Below, one piece after another: positions 41,827-51,744 of a stretch of DNA of 64,000 nt (its first letter is position 1; each line of letters begins with the position of its first letter). Source of the DNA: Pseudomonadota bacterium. GTDB taxonomy: Bacteria > Pseudomonadota > Alphaproteobacteria > Rhizobiales > Hyphomicrobiaceae. Both the position numbers and the translations under genes were made by a program. The notes below the pieces were generated by a model, which did not search any database, had not been told where the DNA came from, and worked only from the letters and a program-made list of their open reading frames with translations. The stretch lies in contig JAEWIJ010000120.1 in the NCBI GenBank assembly GCA_023387235.1, positions 1 to 64,000 of the forward strand, in the 5' to 3' direction.

Positions 41827-44172
41827 TCACTGGGCCTGAGGCAAGTTCGGCGATAGCGGCGGCAAGCTTATGAGAGCATTGCGGCTAGGTGGCATAGGCG
41901 GCGGCAACTCTGCTGGACCTGCCGCCTCGATCGCCTTCTGTCGCGTGCCCTCGGCGACCTGCATGGCGAGTCTGGCGATGGTCTGACGCGTCCGGCGGTT
42001 GAACTGTTGAAGCTGCGAAACCGCGAACAGCGCGCTGGCGACGTTATCGCGAGCCTGGCCCTGCGCGATGAGCATCTCGGCCGCATCCCGCGCAATGCGC
42101 ATCCGCCGCTCGTTGAGCGCGCCATTCGTCAGCGCGTTGAGCAGACGTGCGCCGGCCTCGAGCACAACGCCTGTGCCTGATCGCTGCCCGACATTCCGCA
42201 TGCTATCGGCCTTTGTCGTTGGGCCTGGGAACTCTTGCTGGGCCGATTGGCGCAGGGCGGTGCGGCTGTTCTGAAGAACATTCTGGCGCGTCTGATCGAA
42301 GACGGTTTCGGCATCGAGGCGGCGGATCAACCGATCGGCACCTTGGGACCCTGCGACGAGCTCGAGCTTCTCGCGCGCATACTCCGAACCGAGTCTCGAT
42401 CGAGCTGCTGCGGCGGCGTTTTCGCCGTGGGACGTGGCGGCCGTGCCCATAACCGAACGCACCTGATCGCGAGCGCCGAGCCTGTAGCCATCCAGCTGCG
42501 CTGCCGACATGCCGCCGGCGGGCGGTTGACCCACGCCATACATCTCGGCGCGCATCTGATCCGGCGTCATATCCCTGTTGAAAGCTTGGCGGCCCTGGGC
42601 GACGGCATCGCGGATCTGGAACTCCTCCGACTCGAGCGCTCTTGCTCGCGCCCACGCGCTGTCCTGCGGTGCCCCTGGACTGATCGCCTCATCGACTTGA
42701 CCGCGCACACGCGCAGCAAGAGTCCCGTAGATCCGCTGGTCGTTCAGGTCCGGTCGCTGCGCGAGGCCATCGAGGGCGCGCTTGATGTAGTCCCATTCGG
42801 TTGCGTTCGGGACGCGCGTGATTTCGTACTGACCATTGCCCACCTGACGCGCAAAGAACTGCCGCGGGCCGGCAGCGGGATCGATCGCCGCGTAGCGTTC
42901 GGCCACCGCCAGAACGCGAGGCTCGTGCGTCAATAGGGTCAGCGTGTCCTCCAGATCGCGTGTGAAGGGCACTGGGCTATGCTGGAATTGCTGGCGATGT
43001 GGACGTGCAACCTGGCGATAGTGCTGCTGTGTCGCGTGGATCGTCTCGGGGATGTTGGCGGCGGGGCCGAGGGCCTGATCGACATCCGTGCGGATGCGAT
43101 CCGCGGCACTCTCGCGACGGTCCTGCAGCGCACGCGTTACGCGCGTCATGCCGCCACCCGGCGTATTTGCGATTGCGCTCGTCTGCGCCTGCAGGTTCGG
43201 CCCCATGTTGGCAAGCATGCCCTCGGGGCCAAGCTCCGCGACGCGCTGAGCGTACTGCGGAGCGAGTTCGTCATCGGTAATGGCACGGGCGACTCGATCG
43301 ACGGCGCCGCGCTCGTACTGCTGAAGGGCGGCAGGTCTGGGCGCGAAGCGGTTTGCGAGCGACGTGACCCCAGAGCTGACACCATGAGCGATAGGCACGG
43401 CCGCCGGCGCCATTGCTCCGCCAATGGCCATGCCCTTGCCGGCTTCCCAAAGGCGATCCGTGCCCTCGCCTTGGCCGGCACCGTACAAGGCGCCATAGCC
43501 CATGCCTGTGAGCGTCGCGTTTGCGATCTGCGGCAGCATGGTCGCGCCGCGGAATACTGACGCCATCGGCGCGACGGGCGCCGATGCGATGCCGCCCGCC
43601 ACCTTGCGCAGATCCGATGTGTTCACGTCGACACCGATGCCGGTGAACGGAATCGAGAGCCGCCCCACTTTCGTGGCGTCCTTGTCGATCGCGCGGTCAC
43701 GGGCCTCCTGGTAGGCCATGGCTTCGTCATAGGGTGCGCCGGCGCGCCCGCCGCTGATGCGATGCATTCCGGAGGCAAGGGCGGCGTTACCCTCGTTGAG
43801 CCAGCTACCGATCGGCGTGCCCGTTGCCATGTCACGTATGTAATCGGTGCCTTGATCGAGGATCGAACGATCGCCCGATCTTTCCTTCGCGACATAGCGA
43901 TCGCCCCACTGCCGTAAAGCTGCCGAACGCTCGCGCTCTGGCAACTTTTCGATCGCAGCTCTCACTTCCTCAACCGGTCGGTCGAAGTCGATCGAGGAGG
44001 AAAGCGCCGGCACCTGTCCGGCCGGCGGCTGCGGTGTCGTCATGGCCTGGCCGCCGGATCGCAGCGCACGAGAAAAGTAATCGCCGCCCGCGTTACCACT
44101 CTGCGCCTGCTGGAAGCTGGCGCTATCATCTCCGATATCAGCGCGCAGAGCCCGGGAGAAATAGTCGCTCAT
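41827..44172 (-). CDS. Large phage virion-like protein
   Basis: 781 residues. The N-terminus contains two copies of a DYFSRALR motif (residues 3 and 31), seen also in phage ejection-type proteins as short repeats. A Gly/Ala-rich, possibly membrane-interacting middle follows (IASAPVAPMASVFRGATMLP), then long helical regions and a Pro-rich end. Size, helix content and position after a 562-residue partner suggest an internal/ejection virion protein. Its ATG overlaps the stop of the upstream gene (4 bases). Identification is by type only. Confidence 0.5.
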   Translation of the reverse strand: MSDYFSRALRADIGDDSASFQQAQSGNAGGDYFSRALRSGGQAMTTPQPPAGQVPALSSSIDFDRPVEEVRAAIEKLPERERSAALRQWGDRYVAKERSGDRSILDQGTDYIRDMATGTPIGSWLNEGNAALASGMHRISGGRAGAPYDEAMAYQEARDRAIDKDATKVGRLSIPFTGIGVDVNTSDLRKVAGGIASAPVAPMASVFRGATMLPQIANATLTGMGYGALYGAGQGEGTDRLWEAGKGMAIGGAMAPAAVPIAHGVSSGVTSLANRFAPRPAALQQYERGAVDRVARAITDDELAPQYAQRVAELGPEGMLANMGPNLQAQTSAIANTPGGGMTRVTRALQDRRESAADRIRTDVDQALGPAANIPETIHATQQHYRQVARPHRQQFQHSPVPFTRDLEDTLTLLTHEPRVLAVAERYAAIDPAAGPRQFFARQVGNGQYEITRVPNATEWDYIKRALDGLAQRPDLNDQRIYGTLAARVRGQVDEAISPGAPQDSAWARARALESEEFQIRDAVAQGRQAFNRDMTPDQMRAEMYGVGQPPAGGMSAAQLDGYRLGARDQVRSVMGTAATSHGENAAAAARSRLGSEYAREKLELVAGSQGADRLIRRLDAETVFDQTRQNVLQNSRTALRQSAQQEFPGPTTKADSMRNVGQRSGTGVVLEAGARLLNALTNGALNERRMRIARDAAEMLIAQGQARDNVASALFAVSQLQQFNRRTRQTIARLAMQVAEGTRQKAIEAAGPAELPPPMPPSRNALISLPPLSPNLPQAQ

Positions 44173-45857
44173 ATGCCGAACTCCTGCTTGATGAGGCGAT
44201 CAACTTCCTGATCAACGATCGGTTTTGGTAGCCCTGGGTTCTGCTGCTGTACGAGGCCCTCCAGCTGTCGGGCACGCTGATTGACCTGCTCACGGAACCG
44301 CTCGACCGGCATCATGCGCGAGAGCTCGGCCGTGGTTGCTCCGGCGTTCCGAGCATCGGCTTTCCTCAGGTAGGCATTCCGCGCCATGCCGAGGGCGACC
44401 ACTTCGTAGGCGCGATCAAACTTGGCCTGGAAGGTGACCGGATCATCGCCATCAAAGATGCCGTTTCCGGCATTCGGAAGCTCGACGCCCTGACGGACGA
44501 ACTCCTGAGGCGTGACGGCGCCGCCGCTGCGCTCTTTAACGAGCTCGTTGAGCTCCTGCGCCGCGTCACGACGGAACGTGGCATACTTGTAGAGTTCGCC
44601 CTGCTCGTTTTGCGGCAGGGAGCCGAGCCTGGCCTTAAGTGAGTTTCCCCACATCTTCACGCGGAACGGGATCTCGAGATACTCAGGCCGCATCGACGAC
44701 TGTATCGCCCGCAAGCGATGGTAGCGCTGGGCGGTGTCGATCAGATCCTTATCGAGCTTGTTGCGACCTTCCTTTCCCATCTCGCCACGCTGGACGGAGT
44801 CCATGAGCATCTTGCCGGCGTCACCTTTGCCGGCAAGCGCAAGGCCCATTCCGAGGCGCTCGGCGCGATCGCGGGTCATCGGACCCAGGCCGGTCTGATA
44901 GGTTTCAGGCGGCGGAGGTGGCGGTGCAGCTGGCGTCGGCGTACTGCCGCCCGTCTGCGCCAACACAATGTTGGGATCACGGCTCTGAGGCATGAGGAAA
45001 TTCGGGCCGCCCGACGCCGGCTGCTGGTCTGAGGCTGCAAGCATGTTGGGAGCGAGCGCGTTTGTGCGCGTGCCGCGATATCCATCAGTTCTGATCTCAG
45101 GCGATGGCATCATGAGCGTGCTGCCCCCTCCATCGGCTCGTGAAGGCTGGCGCATCGGGCCTGGAGCCACGGATTGGGGAATGGGTGCCGGTGGTGCACC
45201 AAACCGGATCGGTGTCGTCTGCGGTTGCTGAGGGCCACCTGGAACGTACGACTGCGGCTGCAGGCGCGGCGCACCGCCAGGCGCAGGCATCCCACCCACG
45301 GGCGGCGCAGCCGGCGGAGTTGTTCCGCCAGCGCTGTCGTTCATGATCCCGCCGAGCAGCTGAGCCATAGCGGCGTCGAATTGAGATTTCTGTCCGGCCG
45401 CTCGCGCCTGCGCCCACGCCGCGGCTGTGTTCGCTTCGACGAGACCCATGTTGGCCCATTCCTGCGGGCCCATTTGGGAGACTTCCGCGAGGATCAGCTT
45501 CGGGCCATTGACCGGGTCACGATAGACCTGATCGACGTTCGCCCCGTCGGGGTGAATGGCTAGCAGGCGCTGATGATACTGCGCACGCCTCGTCGGGTCT
45601 TTCTCGTTGGCCGCTGCATGAGCAAGGCCGACCATGCCCTTGAACTTCGCCATTCGCGTTGTGAATTCGGACTGCTGCTGCTCTCGGGTATCCCGACGCT
45701 GAGCAAGATCCAAGTAGTTCTGCGCGAGCTTATTCTGCGTATCGAATTGGCGCTGCTGCTGGGCCGTGCGCTGATTGCTTTCGAGCGCATTGTAGACGGG
45801 GGAAAAGTCGATCGGCTTGCCTGCGTCGTAGGCTGGAAGCTGCATCAGGCTGACCAT
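44169..45857 (-). CDS. Phage virion-like protein
   Basis: 562 residues; AGGAA upstream of ATG 45857. A helical, Gln-rich N-terminus (TAQQQRQFDTQNKLAQNYLD), a Pro/Gly-rich low-complexity middle (about 190-330) and a helical C-terminal domain (TYQTGLGPMTRDRAERLGMG onward). It overlaps the 781-residue gene, so the two are co-expressed. This pairing resembles internal virion proteins of podovirus-like prophages. Not identified more closely. Confidence 0.5.
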   Translation of the reverse strand: MVSLMQLPAYDAGKPIDFSPVYNALESNQRTAQQQRQFDTQNKLAQNYLDLAQRRDTREQQQSEFTTRMAKFKGMVGLAHAAANEKDPTRRAQYHQRLLAIHPDGANVDQVYRDPVNGPKLILAEVSQMGPQEWANMGLVEANTAAAWAQARAAGQKSQFDAAMAQLLGGIMNDSAGGTTPPAAPPVGGMPAPGGAPRLQPQSYVPGGPQQPQTTPIRFGAPPAPIPQSVAPGPMRQPSRADGGGSTLMMPSPEIRTDGYRGTRTNALAPNMLAASDQQPASGGPNFLMPQSRDPNIVLAQTGGSTPTPAAPPPPPPETYQTGLGPMTRDRAERLGMGLALAGKGDAGKMLMDSVQRGEMGKEGRNKLDKDLIDTAQRYHRLRAIQSSMRPEYLEIPFRVKMWGNSLKARLGSLPQNEQGELYKYATFRRDAAQELNELVKERSGGAVTPQEFVRQGVELPNAGNGIFDGDDPVTFQAKFDRAYEVVALGMARNAYLRKADARNAGATTAELSRMMPVERFREQVNQRARQLEGLVQQQNPGLPKPIVDQEVDRLIKQEFGI

Positions 45858-45885
45858 GAGGCGAGTTCCTTTGTTCCTCGTAGAG

Positions 45886-46182
45886 CTATGCTGCCGATGC
45901 TTCGATCGGCGCTGCGGGACTGCCTACAGGGGCCAACGCGTCCCATTTCCTGAAACCGTGATCTCGAAGAATGCCTTCGTGCTGCGCGAAGATCATCGCG
46001 GCGCGAAGTGTGCGCTGTGACTGCGCGGGGCGGCCGTCGCAGGAGGCGAGGACTTGGCGTCCGTCGCGCCACACGCGGAAGCGCTCGCAGCTCGATCGCC
46101 ACTCGAAGCGTTCCCAGTCGATGTTCCAATAGTGCCAAGTCACATCTCCGAGCTGAAAGGTGATGCCGCTATCCTGCTCCAT
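45886..46182 (-). CDS. Hypothetical protein
   Basis: 98 residues, Trp-rich (TWHYWNIDWERFEWRSSCER) with a following helix (SQRTLRAAMIFAQHEGILRD). The start is 2 bases past the helicase stop. Not recognised; part of the phage-like reverse-strand operon. Confidence 0.5.
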   Translation of the reverse strand: MEQDSGITFQLGDVTWHYWNIDWERFEWRSSCERFRVWRDGRQVLASCDGRPAQSQRTLRAAMIFAQHEGILRDHGFRKWDALAPVGSPAAPIEASAA

Positions 46183-46183
46183 G

Positions 46184-47620
46184 TCAGTCGCCGGCTCTCG
46201 GTTTCAGGCCGGCACCGAACGACTTTCGGCGGATGGCGTTTGCACCGATGTCCACGAACAACTCGACCGTGATGGGGGCTTCGCCATTCCGGTTCTTGTC
46301 AACGATAAGCTCGAGCTTGTGCCGCGCCTTATCTAGCGCTGCGGCGTGAAGCTGGATCTCTTCGGGATCATCGAACTTCTGCTGGGCGAGGTAATAGTAG
46401 GGACGGTAAAGCAGGACGACGTTGGACGCGTCTTCCTCAATCTCGCCGCTGTCGCGCAGATCTGCCTTCGTAGGCCTCTTGCTTTCGCGACCTTCGACGC
46501 CGCGGTTCAGCTGACAGAGACCGACGACAGCAATGTTGAGATCCTTCGCAAGAACGCGCAGGCCGTTGCTGATATCTGCGATCTCATGCGTACGACTGCC
46601 GGCATAGCGGGTGGATGGCTTCAGCAAGCCGATGTGATCGACGAAAACTATGTCGAGGCACCTGCCCTGTTTCTCGAGATCCGCGGCGCGCATTCTGCAT
46701 CGCGCGGCAATCTCAGCAACGGTGATGTCGCTCTGCTCTTGGATGCTGAGGGGCAGCTCCTGGCACAGCTTGTGTGCTTCCTCAAGGCGAGCCCGATGGC
46801 TTTCGGTCAGCCTCCGACCGATGATGTCCTTGTAGAAAATCGGATCGTCGTAGCGGTACGCCGCATCGGCGAGGATGCGCATTTGGATCAAGCGTGCGCG
46901 CATCTCGACGGAGAAGAACTCAACGCCGTGCCCTGCCGTTGCTGCAAGCCTCGCGCTGCTGGCGGCATAGGCGGTTTTGCCCATGCCCGGACGCGCTGCG
47001 AAAATTGAGAGCTCGCCCCTCGGATATCCGCCAACCGCGAAATCGACGGGCTCAAATCCCGAGGTCGGGATCTTCTCGCCGTTGTCCAGGAACGAAAAGA
47101 CTTCATCTCCGGCGGAGCGGGCATCGTAAGATCGACGCTGCGTCGGCCGGATGCGCGACAGCGCCGCATCGATCGTGTCCAGCGTCTCCGCCGCCGCATC
47201 GGCCGTCGATCGGGTGCCGGTCATTACAGCGACCTCGAGATGCTTAGCCGCCTCCGCGAGCTGCCGGCGCACGACGCGATCCTTGATCAGTTCGATCATG
47301 TCCGTAATTGACGTGGCGCGAGATTTCGCAGCATCGGCCACGAGCTGAACGAGGAACGGCTTCGTGCTTCCGTCAGTGTCGTGCAGCTCGGCAAGCAAGC
47401 TGTGGAAAGACGGCCGGCGCCCCTCGCTCCTAAGCCCGACAAGCACTGCGAAGCAGCGGCCGATAACATCGGTCTCGAAATCGTCGGGCGTGAGATGTGC
47501 TGCCGCCGCGTCGATGTGCGCCGCGTTCATCATGCAGCTGCCCAGCAGGGCATACTCAGCTTCGTAGATGCTTCCCGAGGGCTGTGCGACAGTGACGATG
47601 TGCATGGCAGGTCGGCTCAT
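46184..47620 (-). CDS. DnaB-type replicative helicase (phage/element form)
   Basis: 478 residues. Hexameric 5'-3' helicase. The N-terminal DnaB domain is present (EAEYALLGSCMMNAAHIDAA). The RecA-like domain has Walker A FAARPGMGKTAYAASS (about residue 210), Walker B DIVFVDHIGLLKPS, and later VVLLYRPYYYL and the arginine-finger region ELIVDKNRNGEAPITVELF. The start overlaps the DUF1376 gene's stop (ATGA). With that gene it forms the element's replication module. Confidence 0.9.
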   Translation of the reverse strand: MSRPAMHIVTVAQPSGSIYEAEYALLGSCMMNAAHIDAAAAHLTPDDFETDVIGRCFAVLVGLRSEGRRPSFHSLLAELHDTDGSTKPFLVQLVADAAKSRATSITDMIELIKDRVVRRQLAEAAKHLEVAVMTGTRSTADAAAETLDTIDAALSRIRPTQRRSYDARSAGDEVFSFLDNGEKIPTSGFEPVDFAVGGYPRGELSIFAARPGMGKTAYAASSARLAATAGHGVEFFSVEMRARLIQMRILADAAYRYDDPIFYKDIIGRRLTESHRARLEEAHKLCQELPLSIQEQSDITVAEIAARCRMRAADLEKQGRCLDIVFVDHIGLLKPSTRYAGSRTHEIADISNGLRVLAKDLNIAVVGLCQLNRGVEGRESKRPTKADLRDSGEIEEDASNVVLLYRPYYYLAQQKFDDPEEIQLHAAALDKARHKLELIVDKNRNGEAPITVELFVDIGANAIRRKSFGAGLKPRAGD

Positions 47621-48618
47621 TGCCAGTTGCTCCCGCCCATCATCGCGTTGATTTTAGCAATCCCGCTGGATGCGCCGTTCGCACGTTCCGCGTGAACTCC
47701 GTTGCCGTAGGTATCCCCCATGACCTTACGAAAGTTTGCCTTCTTGCAGAGCCACGGAAGGCTCGCCTTGAAATCGGTGACCTGGCCTCGCAAGAACGGC
47801 GACCGCTCGATCTTGCAAAGGAGATCTCGCCACAGCGCAATGCGATCATTGTCTGATGCGCCGCCAGAAACGTGGTCCCCGATACGGTTCAGGATGTCGC
47901 GGGCATAGTCGCCATCGAAGCTGTCAGGCCTCGGCACCGGGAGACCAGTGCGCTTTGCCAGATCCCGCCATTCGTCGAAGCACTGCTTCGCAACCAGTAG
48001 CTTCTCAGGCTTCGAAGCACGAGCCCCCTTAAGGGGGTTAGGGGGTACTTCTTTTTCTGTTTCTTTTTCTACCGACTGCAGTGGCAGAGCCGTGGTCGCG
48101 CCGTCATTGTTATTGCTGGCGATTTCGGAATTCTCGTTACCTGTCGCGCACGCGTCAGGTACCTGAGAGGTACCTATTGGGTACCCATTGAGTACCTGAC
48201 GTGCACCTGAGGCGCGTTCATTGCGCTTCTTTTCCTCGCGCTCACGTGCAGCTTTCCGCTTGGCCTTTGAGGTTGAGCAGAAGCTCGCGACTTCAATGGC
48301 GGCACGCCGATTCCAAATGTAGCCATTGCGGATCTCAATCTTGCCGAGGGCGATGAGCTGCGCTTTGATCTTGCGGTAGTACCTGATCCCCATTTTGAGA
48401 TGGCCGGCGACGAAGCCGTCATCGTCGGGCAAAACGCCGAGGTTATCGGAGAACAGCAAGACGATCTGGATGTAGACGCCCGCTTGGCTTGGCTCGAGGT
48501 TCCGGGTCCCCTGGAGCCAATCGCGAATGTTGAGGCGCACGAACTGCATTCGATCCTCGGGCGAGTGATCGAAGGTCGGCGGCTGAGCATGATCGTTCTT
48601 GTTGGGCGCAGATTGCAT
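47617..48618 (-). CDS. DUF1376 protein, probable replication initiator/helicase loader
   Basis: 333 residues. DUF1376 domain at residues about 25-125 (VRLNIRDWLQGTRNLEPSQA, then GVYIQIVLLFSDNLGVLPDD), then a Lys/Arg/Glu-rich linker and a C-terminal domain with WLCKKANFRKVMGDTYGNG. Phage DUF1376 proteins occupy the position of replication initiators or helicase loaders; the adjoining DnaB gene fits that. The origin, often inside such a gene, was not located. Confidence 0.75.
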   Translation of the reverse strand: MQSAPNKNDHAQPPTFDHSPEDRMQFVRLNIRDWLQGTRNLEPSQAGVYIQIVLLFSDNLGVLPDDDGFVAGHLKMGIRYYRKIKAQLIALGKIEIRNGYIWNRRAAIEVASFCSTSKAKRKAAREREEKKRNERASGARQVLNGYPIGTSQVPDACATGNENSEIASNNNDGATTALPLQSVEKETEKEVPPNPLKGARASKPEKLLVAKQCFDEWRDLAKRTGLPVPRPDSFDGDYARDILNRIGDHVSGGASDNDRIALWRDLLCKIERSPFLRGQVTDFKASLPWLCKKANFRKVMGDTYGNGVHAERANGASSGIAKINAMMGGSNWQ

Positions 48619-48629
48619 GAGCGGCGCCC

Positions 48630-48917
48630 TCAGAATGGTATGGGATCATTGGGCGCGGGACGCGACGAGCGGCGCTCGGGCAGCGGCTCATTCGCCATTG
48701 CGCGAGCTTGCCGGCTTGGCTTGCCGTCTTGCCGAGTCTTTTCCTCGGCTTGCTGGAAAACTAGATTCCAGATCTCGCAGCCGTCGTCGGTCGTCTCGCT
48801 CGATTTGAGCAAGGCAACCTTCAACATGCCCATGCGGCCGGTGAAGTAAGTGGTGCCCTTCTGCGAGGTCCGCTTGTAGAGTTTCAGAGCCGTCAGGCTC
48901 GGTCCATAGTCGCTCAT
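48630..48917 (-). CDS. Small phage hypothetical protein
   Basis: 95 residues. KLYKRTSQKGTTYFTGRMGM is a beta pattern that recurs in phage and plasmid proteins of unknown function (loosely like DUF736); the C-terminus is Pro/Arg-rich. Twelve bases upstream of the DUF1376 gene, same operon. Confidence 0.55.
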   Translation of the reverse strand: MSDYGPSLTALKLYKRTSQKGTTYFTGRMGMLKVALLKSSETTDDGCEIWNLVFQQAEEKTRQDGKPSRQARAMANEPLPERRSSRPAPNDPIPF

Positions 48918-49067
48918 GTCCGTTTGCCGATGTAGGACGCAACTGATTGAGGGAAAGCTGCGGCCGGCTACTCGACATTGCCGGAGGACGCGCGTACAAA
49001 ATCCGCGCCGATGTGATTTGCAAGCGCCGCTGCCCGGGTTTGCCCCCCAGGTGTGCGGCGTTGGCTT

Positions 49068-49334
49068 TTAGGCGGCCTGATGGGCCGTCTCTGCTTCGTG
49101 ATGATGGGGCAATCGCTTGCCGGCAGCGACGCTCTCACGCGGCCTGGACGCTACCCAAGCGTCAATCGTTGACTTCCAAGTGAAGCCGCGGGGGCCGACG
49201 TAGAAGTCATGCGGCGGGAAGCCGTGCTTTTCCCGCCAGCTCAAGATAGCCCAGCGCGAAACTCCGAAGCGCTTGCAGATGGCGCCATTATCGAACGCCT
49301 CGTCGTCGCTGGTGGGGACCTTCCCGTGTGGCAT
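49068..49334 (-). CDS. AlpA/MerR-like DNA-binding protein
   Basis: 88 residues from ATG 49334 (GAGG 10 bases upstream). A winged-helix segment (NGAICKRFGVSRWAILSWRE, FPPHDFYVGPRGFTWKSTID, AWVASRP) matches AlpA-type phage regulators and excisionase-like proteins. Lying between integrase and replication genes, it is the likely excision or operon regulator. Confidence 0.65.
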   Translation of the reverse strand: MPHGKVPTSDDEAFDNGAICKRFGVSRWAILSWREKHGFPPHDFYVGPRGFTWKSTIDAWVASRPRESVAAGKRLPHHHEAETAHQAA

Positions 49335-49496
49335 CGTGGTGTACCTCGGTCGTTGCAATTCGATGCAACAACCTGCGCAGGGAAATCTCCTCATGTCATG
49401 GGAACCGACAGGAGTTTAGATGTCCCACGCACGGGCTAGGCAGTGCCACCGGGTGATCAAATGTCGTGGGAAATTTCGACGATCTCGATTTCTAAC

Positions 49497-50276
49497 CTAC
49501 TGCCACTCCCGTGGATTGCGATGGTCCCAGAGTGGATGGCCGCCGAGTACAAGGCCAATTTCATCCCATTCATTGGTGAGATAACGCCACCATAGCTCGA
49601 CCCGGGCCTCATGAGTTTTCCACGCTTTATAGACGCCGTCTCTGCCGAGCGTGATGCCGCACTCGCTCAGCGCTTCGCTCACTATCTCGCAAGCGTAGAA
49701 TGGTGACGTGTCCGATCCAGGCGATTTCTCGTCATTGGCCCGCATGTGGACTGGAGTGCCTAGAGTATGGGACCAGACCTTGTGTAAGTCGTAGACCACC
49801 TTCGCAATTTCGAGGTTACGCTGACTCTTTAGCCGATATCGACCTTTTTTGACGCTGACCTTTCCACGAAGCCGTTGTTGCGCGAAGTACCACAAATTCT
49901 CAGGCATTTTCTCGCCGCGATAGATGTATTCTTCCACCCATTGGACCATCACGTCGATTGCAACGGGATTGCCGTCCAATGCCATTGCGACAAATCTGTC
50001 CGCGCGTGCGGGGCAGAAGCCATGCCCCCGCCAATCAAGCATCCTTATCTTAAACGGTGCGAGCGCTTGATCCTCCGGAAACACGGTGTGCGCTTCTTCG
50101 GTGAGGCCCATGCCGAGGCCTCTACAAGCGACACGCATGGAAATTCTTCCGTCCCGCGTGCCGAGCTGCGATTCAAGGCGACCAAATTGCTTCGCCTCCC
50201 TCAAATAGCTAAGCGCTCTAGCCATAGCGGCGGTTCGCGCAAACTCCCAATCGTGCCGATGTGCGACGTCTAGCAT
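49497..50276 (-). CDS. Hypothetical protein next to the integrase
   Basis: 259 residues from ATG 50276. Its start lies 7 bases inside the end of the integrase gene. Several Trp-rich motifs (RMLDWRGHGFCPARADRFVA, VELWWRYLTNEWDEIGL); no known domain recognised. Translational coupling to the integrase suggests joint regulation. Confidence 0.5.
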   Translation of the reverse strand: MLDVAHRHDWEFARTAAMARALSYLREAKQFGRLESQLGTRDGRISMRVACRGLGMGLTEEAHTVFPEDQALAPFKIRMLDWRGHGFCPARADRFVAMALDGNPVAIDVMVQWVEEYIYRGEKMPENLWYFAQQRLRGKVSVKKGRYRLKSQRNLEIAKVVYDLHKVWSHTLGTPVHMRANDEKSPGSDTSPFYACEIVSEALSECGITLGRDGVYKAWKTHEARVELWWRYLTNEWDEIGLVLGGHPLWDHRNPREWQ

Positions 50277-51580
50277 GACTGCTTCTCCCATTCCCGCCTC
50301 GTCGGCCGAGCTTTAGCCTCCAGCTTCCTCTCTGACATCTTCCGCACATGCCGGGCCCAAAGCTCGAGGGCTTCCCGTTTCTCGAGATCATAGGTCCATA
50401 GGTTATAGATGCCCGCGACACCTGCTTTGCTGCCGCTCACGTGATTGAGAACGGCTTCGACGACATGCGGCAGCACACCAAGGCGTGCCATTCCGGTTGC
50501 CACTGTCCGGCGCAAGTCATGAAGCGTCCACGGTGCGAGGGTTTGGCCCTCGGCTTTCTTGACCTTGGCGTCAAATCTGGCTTTCGACCGGCTGAAGCCG
50601 GAGAACGGCGTTTCGCCTCCCAAGCCGAATAGGTAGGTGCCACCTTTGTAGTGAGGCACTCGTTCGAGGATCTCGACGGCGATATCGCTGAGGGGGACCA
50701 GGTGCGGCCGGCCGTTCTTCGTCCGAGGTCCCGGGAGCGTCCATGCACACGTCACAAGGTCGATCTCTGGCCAGTTCATGCCAGCTACCTCCGCGCGCCG
50801 CGCCGCGGTCAAAATGAGCAACCTGACGAGATCGCCGAAGGGCGATCCATCCGCTGCGGCGCGCCAGACGGCGGCGAGCTCGTCGTCAGTCAAAACGCGC
50901 TCGCGCGAGGGCTCGGCGACGGGTTTCCGAATTCCATATGTCGGGGAACCTGAAACGATATCGCGCTCGCAGCACCATGCGAAGAAACGCCCCAGCACCG
51001 ACAGGACGCGATTGGCGACGATGCCAGTCCCGCGCAGCCTGCATTCATCGATAATAGTGATAACGTCGCGCCGGCGTATAGCGTCGACCGGCCGCTCCGC
51101 CCATCGCGCAACCAAGCCGCCGGGAACGACGCGGAAGGCCGGCTTCGCCGGCTTTGAATTCTCGGGATCGACCAAGAGGCCAAGCAGCCCTGCGACGTCC
51201 CGCCAGCGGCGCGTGCGGGGGATTACGTCAGTGTAGAGCCAGCGTTGAACGAGGGGACCGAAACCATCCTGATCGACGGCCGGATCGTGTCGCGCCTTCG
51301 TGGCCTTTTTCTCGGCCGCTGGGTCTTCGCCGCGTTCGATCGCCTCCAGGGCATCCTTCGCCCGTCCCCGTGCCTTCACAAGATCGACGAGCGGATAGGG
51401 CCCCAGCGTCAGCTTGCGGGGCCTGCCGCCATAACGGTAGCGCACGCACCATGACTTGGCGGACGAGGGCTTGGGCTGGATGACGAGGCGCAAGCCGGGC
51501 ATGCCGGCATCGGCGATCTCGCGACGAACCAACGTCCCATCGAGTTTTTCGATAGCCAGGGGTGTGAGTAGCTTTCGCAT
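50270..51580 (-). CDS. int: P4-type tyrosine recombinase (integrase)
   Basis: 436 residues from ATG 51580 (GTG 51586 also possible). The N-terminal arm-binding domain has the DUF4102 pattern (LRLVIQPKPSSAKSWCVRYR, then PRKLTLGPYPLVDL). The catalytic domain has Arg in LLILTAARRAEVAGM, HxxR in WTLHDLRRTVATGM, His in VLNHVSGSK and Tyr in AGIYNLWTYD. It catalyses integration and excision at the tRNA-Pro site and lies 165 bases from attR, as expected. Confidence 0.93.
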   Translation of the reverse strand: MRKLLTPLAIEKLDGTLVRREIADAGMPGLRLVIQPKPSSAKSWCVRYRYGGRPRKLTLGPYPLVDLVKARGRAKDALEAIERGEDPAAEKKATKARHDPAVDQDGFGPLVQRWLYTDVIPRTRRWRDVAGLLGLLVDPENSKPAKPAFRVVPGGLVARWAERPVDAIRRRDVITIIDECRLRGTGIVANRVLSVLGRFFAWCCERDIVSGSPTYGIRKPVAEPSRERVLTDDELAAVWRAAADGSPFGDLVRLLILTAARRAEVAGMNWPEIDLVTCAWTLPGPRTKNGRPHLVPLSDIAVEILERVPHYKGGTYLFGLGGETPFSGFSRSKARFDAKVKKAEGQTLAPWTLHDLRRTVATGMARLGVLPHVVEAVLNHVSGSKAGVAGIYNLWTYDLEKREALELWARHVRKMSERKLEAKARPTRREWEKQSC

Positions 51581-51744
51581 GGGCACCAGGGGGGTAACGG
51601 GCGGGTAGCGAATCAGAGCGCACTAATTCGCTACCCGATGCACCACGGCGCTACCATCTAAGAGCCATGATCTGCCTGTGTTTACGGGGGATAAGCCGAA
51701 TCGTGACCTCTGCAACGCACCGACCTGCAACGGCCGGCCATGTT

